The position numbers and the translations under genes are program-made. From JAYEJB01 sp034716415 (GTDB taxonomy: Bacteria; Patescibacteriota; Patescibacteriia; SG8-24): DNA of 26,330 bases. This document shows, piece by piece, positions 23,736 through 26,330 of this stretch. Each line of letters begins with the position of its first letter. Positions within the stretch are counted from its first letter, which is position 1. Location: NCBI GenBank assembly GCA_034716415.1, contig JAYEJB010000067.1, positions 1 to 26,330 on the forward strand. The letters run 5' to 3'. Under the pieces are notes generated by a model, which was not told where the DNA came from, searched no databases, and was given only the letters and a program-made list of their open reading frames with translations.

Positions 23736-24686
23736 GGGGTCACATCTTGCCTTTTGACTTTTTCTCCTCCAAACGTCTAGCCGCCATGATTTTGCTTACG
23801 CGTGAGTAATGTATTCCGATATATTGAGCGACTTCGGTTTGTGAGTAGCCGAAATTGTGAATGGCCTGAACGATACCCTTGTTTCTCTCTGCGATATTGT
23901 TGCCGCATCGTTTCTCAGCAAATGGAATCAGTCTAGAAAGGTCTGGTCTGAATGACTGACGCTCTGTCCGCGGATATTCATGGTCAAGCAGATCCGTCCC
24001 GAATTCGTTCATTGTTGTCTCTCGGAAGTCATCGTCACCGAATATAGGTACATAGATGTCCGGTGAATCCTCGCCGATTCCGGTCAGCACGAAGGATTGG
24101 TAATTACGGATGGCTTCGCTTCTTTCGACGCCAAATTCGGCCAACACGGCATCGGGGGTCAAGCAATCGAAAGTTTCGCCCGCACCGATCGTAGCGAGGT
24201 AACTGCTCCACTCATATTGCTCTGGGCCGCTTACCAGACCAGCCCGCACGGGATTTAGCACGACGTATCGGTTCGCGATGTTCAAGTGCGCGCCATGTTG
24301 TATTAACGTATCCTTGAAACGTCCCTGAAACAGATGGCCGGTGCGGTTGTGCTGGCGGTTGAACCACTGGCTGTAGGATCCGTTGAGCCATTGCATACCG
24401 CGGGAAAGCGTGGCTTCCAAGGTTTTTATGACCAGATGATAGTGGTTGTCCATCAGGCAAAATGCCAAACCTTGCCATGAGAATCTTCTGATAGTTTCAG
24501 CGAGAAGATCCAGGAAGAAGCGCTTGTCATCGTCGCAATAATAAATCGGGAGACGTTCGTTGCCTCGGGCGTAAGCGTGATATATCGCATCTGGATATTC
24601 AATTCGCAACTTTCTCGTCATGCGTGCTCTTTCTTAGCAGGTCATTGAAAATATGACAAGAAAGTCAAAAGGCAAGATGTGACCCC
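23736..24686 (-). mobile_element. RAYT (IS200/IS605-like) element with 26-bp inverted repeats
   Basis: The left end at 23736-23761 (ggggtcacatcttgcctttt...) is the exact reverse complement of the right end at 24661-24686. The ends enclose one transposase gene whose last codons and stop lie in the left repeat. The sequence resembles the conserved ends (…gcaagacctgacccc) that I recall flanking REP-associated transposases elsewhere. A second copy of the right repeat lies at 24773-24798. Confidence 0.8.
23740..24621 (-). CDS. REP-associated tyrosine transposase (RAYT, Y1 superfamily)
   Basis: 293 aa. The N-terminal Y1 HUH-type domain begins MTRKLRIEYPDAIYHAYARGNE. The metal-binding HUH motif is His60-Tyr-His62 in LMDNHYHLVIKT, and the probable nucleophile is Tyr83 in NGSYSQWFNRQHNRTGHLFQGRFKD. 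The C-terminal 60 residues (IAERNKGIVQAIHNFGYSQTEVAQYIGIHYSRVSKIMAAR) form an HTH domain seen in the longer members of this group. The enzyme nicks single-stranded DNA at palindromic ends. All catalytic residues are present, so it may be active. It stands immediately upstream of the DGR. Confidence 0.93.
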   Translation of the reverse strand: MTRKLRIEYPDAIYHAYARGNERLPIYYCDDDKRFFLDLLAETIRRFSWQGLAFCLMDNHYHLVIKTLEATLSRGMQWLNGSYSQWFNRQHNRTGHLFQGRFKDTLIQHGAHLNIANRYVVLNPVRAGLVSGPEQYEWSSYLATIGAGETFDCLTPDAVLAEFGVERSEAIRNYQSFVLTGIGEDSPDIYVPIFGDDDFRETTMNEFGTDLLDHEYPRTERQSFRPDLSRLIPFAEKRCGNNIAERNKGIVQAIHNFGYSQTEVAQYIGIHYSRVSKIMAARRLEEKKSKGKM

Positions 24687-24877
24687 CTAGCAGCAAATAG
24701 ACTTGATAAATAAGCTCAAATATGCCATAATATATTGTCATGACTGCCGCGGTGGTGGTCCTCTGTGACAAGAAAGTCAAAAGGCAAGATGTGACCCCCT
24801 AGCATAACGTAGACTTGATAAATAAGCTCAAATATGCCATAATATATTGTCATGACTGCTGCGGTGGTGGTCCTCTG
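24654..24877 (+). repeat. 112-bp tandem duplication carrying the RAYT right repeat and the DGR target promoter
   Basis: Unit 1 spans 24654-24765 and unit 2 spans 24766-24877. They are equal in length with five mismatches (four within about six bases of each other, one near the end). Each unit holds the 26-bp RAYT inverted repeat followed by a promoter-like sequence. The duplication lies between the transposase gene and the DGR target gene. Confidence 0.92.
24815..24843 (+). promoter_or_regulatory. Probable promoter of the DGR target gene (also duplicated at 24703-24731)
   Basis: TTGATA (24815-24820), 17-base spacer, CATAAT (24838-24843); both boxes match consensus at five of six bases. The same boxes occur 112 bases earlier in the first tandem unit, so the gene may have two promoters. 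The start codon lies about 55 bases downstream of the nearer -10 box. Confidence 0.6.
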
Positions 24878-24897
24878 GCGACGGAAAGGAGATTGAA

Positions 24898-25398
24898 ATG
24901 TCAAAGGCAATGCTCTGCCGGCGGGAGAACCCGTGGCCGGAATCGGCTTGGCCGCTCAAGGTCACGCTGGGCCAGTTCGCGGCCGACGAGATCCGCACTG
25001 CCCTGAAGAGGGCTGACGTCAACGTCAGCGGATGGGCGGACGATTTGATAGGTCGTATCGGGCTATCCGATGAGGCGCGGGGGCTCGAGCTGGTGCCGGT
25101 CCTTGACCGGGATCTGGGATTCGACGAAGCCTATACCACTCGCGAACTCCTCGACCGGGCGATCGAACACGGCTATGGCACATGCCCGCCCGAGGCCGGT
25201 CCGCTCGCTAGGCTGGTCTACTCCGGCCACGAGTGGCTCCTAGTAGCCATGGAGCCGGTTACGGGCTCGGACGGCGGCCCGCGCGTGTTCCGCCTGAACC
25301 GCCGCGACGACGGTCTGTGGCTGTACGCCAACGACGCCGATCCCGACAGCCGCTGGTCTCCGGGCTCGCGCTGGCTCCTGGTCCGCCGCGAGCCTTAG
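24898..25398 (+). CDS. DGR target (variable) protein
   Basis: 166 aa, start supported by AAAGGAG six bases before the ATG. The N-terminal region (about residues 1-60) is helical and not recognised. The middle (LGFDEAYTTRELLDRAIEHGYGTCPPEAGPLARL...EWLLVAMEPV, about 78-121) resembles small DGR targets I recall from CPR genomes. The C-terminal 45 residues (about 121-165, GSDGGPRVFRLNRRDDGLWL...RWLLVRRE) are encoded by the variable repeat 25259-25391 and end in the RWLLVRR motif typical of this class, probably part of a C-type-lectin-like fold. Twelve residues differ from the template translation, mostly at template Asn codons. There is no signal peptide. The role is probably ligand binding, with an unknown partner. 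Confidence 0.88.
   Translation: MSKAMLCRRENPWPESAWPLKVTLGQFAADEIRTALKRADVNVSGWADDLIGRIGLSDEARGLELVPVLDRDLGFDEAYTTRELLDRAIEHGYGTCPPEAGPLARLVYSGHEWLLVAMEPVTGSDGGPRVFRLNRRDDGLWLYANDADPDSRWSPGSRWLLVRREP
25259..25391 (+). repeat. DGR variable repeat (VR)
   Basis: 133 bp aligned without gaps to 25731-25863 (offset 472). There are 17 mismatches. At 16 of them the template has A and the VR has G, C or T. The other is T to G at 25333. The last 24 bases (25368-25391) are identical and contain no A before the final base, as expected for the initiation-of-mutagenic-homing region. The VR ends 4 bases before the stop codon. Confidence 0.96.
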
Positions 25399-25461
25399 CG
25401 CTTTGGGCTGGGTTCCTTTGCCCTGGCCCTTGGGGACTTAGCCCTTTGGCGCGCGCCATCC

Positions 25462-25499
25462 GCGCCCCACGCATTCTCTTGCGTGGGGCGCTTTCTTTT
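25462..25499 (+). terminator. Hairpin downstream of VR (terminator, possible homing structure)
   Basis: gcgccccacgc (25462-25472) pairs perfectly with gcgtggggcgc (25481-25491), loop attctctt, followed by tttctttt. It terminates the target gene. In the Bordetella phage DGR a hairpin just after the VR aids homing, but this one lies 70 bases away, so that role is uncertain. Confidence 0.8.
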
Positions 25500-25730
25500 G
25501 CGACAATGCATCTCGGCAGTAGGCGAATGAGCCGGAGGCTACGGTTTCCGGCCGCCGAACCCAGCATCCATGCGTCGGGAATGCCTCCGGCTAAGGCTTG
25601 GGGCAGGGTGGTGCATGTCGGCTGAAAAAGTGAAGATGCTCGGTGCGGGAAGCTAGGTGATTTGAGATCACGAATTCGATACAGCCCGGAGAGAACTCGA
25701 TGGGCAGTGTTCCGGGAGGCTTTCCGTACA
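25500..25730 (+). other. Spacer between target gene and template repeat
   Basis: I see no protein gene here. The template RNA promoter and 5' portion should lie here, but I cannot identify clear -35/-10 boxes. Confidence 0.5.
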
Positions 25731-25863
25731 TTACGGACTCGGACGGCGACCCGAACATGTTCAACCTGAACCGCAACGACGACGGTCTGTGGCTGAACGC
25801 CAACTACGCCAATCCCGACAACCGCTGGAATCCGGGCAAGCGCTGGCTCCTGGTCCGCCGCGA
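25731..25863 (+). repeat. DGR template repeat (TR)
   Basis: 133 bp, non-coding partner of the VR. It contains 30 adenines, many in AAC/AAT codons (in the frame of the target) at the places where the VR varies. Sixteen of these adenines are changed in the current VR. The strand with A-rich mutable sites is plus, so the template RNA is transcribed rightward, the same direction as the target and the reverse transcriptase. Confidence 0.95.
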
Positions 25864-25869
25864 CCGTCT

Positions 25870-26226
25870 TCATTTCTCCCTCGATTTATAGTCGAGGGAG
25901 TTTTGTTTCCGCAGCTGTCCGCTCCAGCCACCGAGCATCCGTCCAACCTCCTCCAGTTCGGCTGACAGCTTGGTATATTTCCTGCTATCGAGCGACTTAG
26001 TTTCCCAGAGAATCATGAGCAGAATTTTGACGGTATCCAGCTTCTTGATGGCGTGGCGGACAAACGGAAGTTTCTCTTCTTTTGATGTGAACGTCGCCGC
26101 TGCCAGCGACTCCATTATCTCGACGAAGAGAGAATCGATACGCTGTCCGAGCGAATAGCGGCACGATTTCGGCAGGTTGAGGTAGTTGGTGTGCCAGAGT
26201 AGGTAGGCGTCCTTCGCCTTCCGCAT
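25870..26226 (-). CDS. avd: DGR accessory variability determinant-like protein (Avd/bAvd, four-helix bundle)
   Basis: 118 aa, all-helical and basic. The sequence KDAYLLWHTNYLNLPKSCRYSLGQRIDSLFVEIMESL...EEKLPFVRHAIKKLDTVKILLMILWETKSLDSRKYTKLSAELEEVGRMLGGW matches the Avd family pattern (LWH, PKxxRYxLGxxID, KLDxxKxxLxxxWExKxLD, EIGRMLGGW). Avd forms a barrel-like pentamer that binds the reverse transcriptase and nucleic acid and is needed for mutagenic homing. Unlike the Bordetella phage layout, it is on the minus strand, convergent with the TR and divergent from the RT gene. The ATG at 26226 seems slightly late: the upstream codons read LPV, matching family N-termini, but no in-frame start codon precedes them before a poly-C run. 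Confidence 0.88.
   Translation of the reverse strand: MRKAKDAYLLWHTNYLNLPKSCRYSLGQRIDSLFVEIMESLAAATFTSKEEKLPFVRHAIKKLDTVKILLMILWETKSLDSRKYTKLSAELEEVGRMLGGWSGQLRKQNSLDYKSREK
25876..25900 (+). terminator. Hairpin after the TR (possible 3' end of template RNA)
   Basis: ctccctcga (25876-25884) pairs perfectly with tcgagggag (25892-25900) and is followed by ttttgttt on the plus strand. It overlaps the last codons of the convergent avd-like gene, whose stop is at 25870-25872. Confidence 0.6.
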
Positions 26227-26266
26227 GACTGGTAAAAGTTGTGGGGGGGGTAGTATTGTGGCTGGT

Positions 26267-26330
26267 ATGGCTCGGATAAAGTTTACGCATAGCTATGAGG
26301 ATATTATCTCTTTGGAGAATCTTTTAATTG
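26267..26330 (+). CDS. DGR reverse transcriptase, N-terminal fragment (runs off the window)
   Basis: ATG at 26267 followed by 20 more readable codons: MARIKFTHSYEDIISLENLLI. This matches the N-terminus of DGR and group II intron-like reverse transcriptases as I recall them in CPR genomes (a ThxYddIisfENLL pattern before the palm domain). The catalytic YxDD region lies outside the window. The gene is divergent from avd with a 40-base gap that contains a run of eight G. Its position after VR, TR and avd strongly supports the call despite the short sequence. Confidence 0.75.
   Translation, partial: MARIKFTHSYEDIISLENLLI

Noticed and set aside
24654..24877. Two-repeat CRISPR-like array
   Set aside because: It is a contiguous tandem duplication with no spacers between units.
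25700..25891. 63-codon open frame covering the template repeat
   Set aside because: It is the translation of the TR in the target's frame. It has no good start context and no independent evidence of being a protein; the VR-TR pattern explains it.

Overview
The window looks like a chromosomal contig end from a Candidate Phyla Radiation (Patescibacteria) bacterium. This is inferred from three things: the style of the RecA, FtsK, RpoB and RpoC proteins; intergenic spaces full of short nested palindromic repeats; and a small Avd plus reverse-transcriptase module of the kind common in that group. Uhrbacteria- or Magasanikbacteria-like lineages are possible, but I cannot place it further. Most genes lack an obvious Shine-Dalgarno sequence.

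Layout. Positions 1-2130 hold an EF-P lysine ligase-like gene and efp, bracketed by copies of a long palindromic element. Positions 2230-6360 hold ftsK, a RodZ-like membrane HTH gene and recA, all on the minus strand. Positions 6360-7500 are a gene-free, hairpin-rich spacer with a probable rpoB promoter and leader. rpoB and rpoC fill 7503-15041. A hairpin and nine copies of a 9-bp tandem repeat follow, then yebC-ruvC (overlapping by one base), a single-domain Clp-like AAA+ ATPase, a secreted L,D-transpeptidase with acidic calcium-type repeats, and a membrane-anchored protein of unknown function. From 20400 to 22010 there are three tandem paralogues of an unrecognised family; the middle one has lost its N-terminal half to a dispersed repeat. 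A tRNA cluster follows (Pro, Gly, Phe, Ile) with several broken tRNA pieces, then a small gene, then a REP-associated (RAYT/IS200-like) transposase with terminal inverted repeats.

The most interesting part is the right end (about 24650-26330), a diversity-generating retroelement (DGR). A target gene (24898-25398) ends in a 133-bp variable repeat (25259-25391). A matching 133-bp template repeat lies at 25731-25863. The two differ at 17 positions, and 16 of these are adenines in the template. A convergent avd-like gene follows, and the first 21 codons of a DGR-type reverse transcriptase run off the window edge. The target gene's promoter region and the right inverted repeat of the neighbouring RAYT element have been duplicated together as a 112-bp tandem repeat.

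How the genes work together: EF-P and its ligase form a translation-elongation module; RecA and RuvC serve recombination; FtsK and the RodZ-like protein serve division and envelope; RpoB and RpoC form the polymerase core; the transpeptidase acts on cell-wall cross-links. The DGR would diversify about a dozen residues in the C-terminal domain of one small protein.
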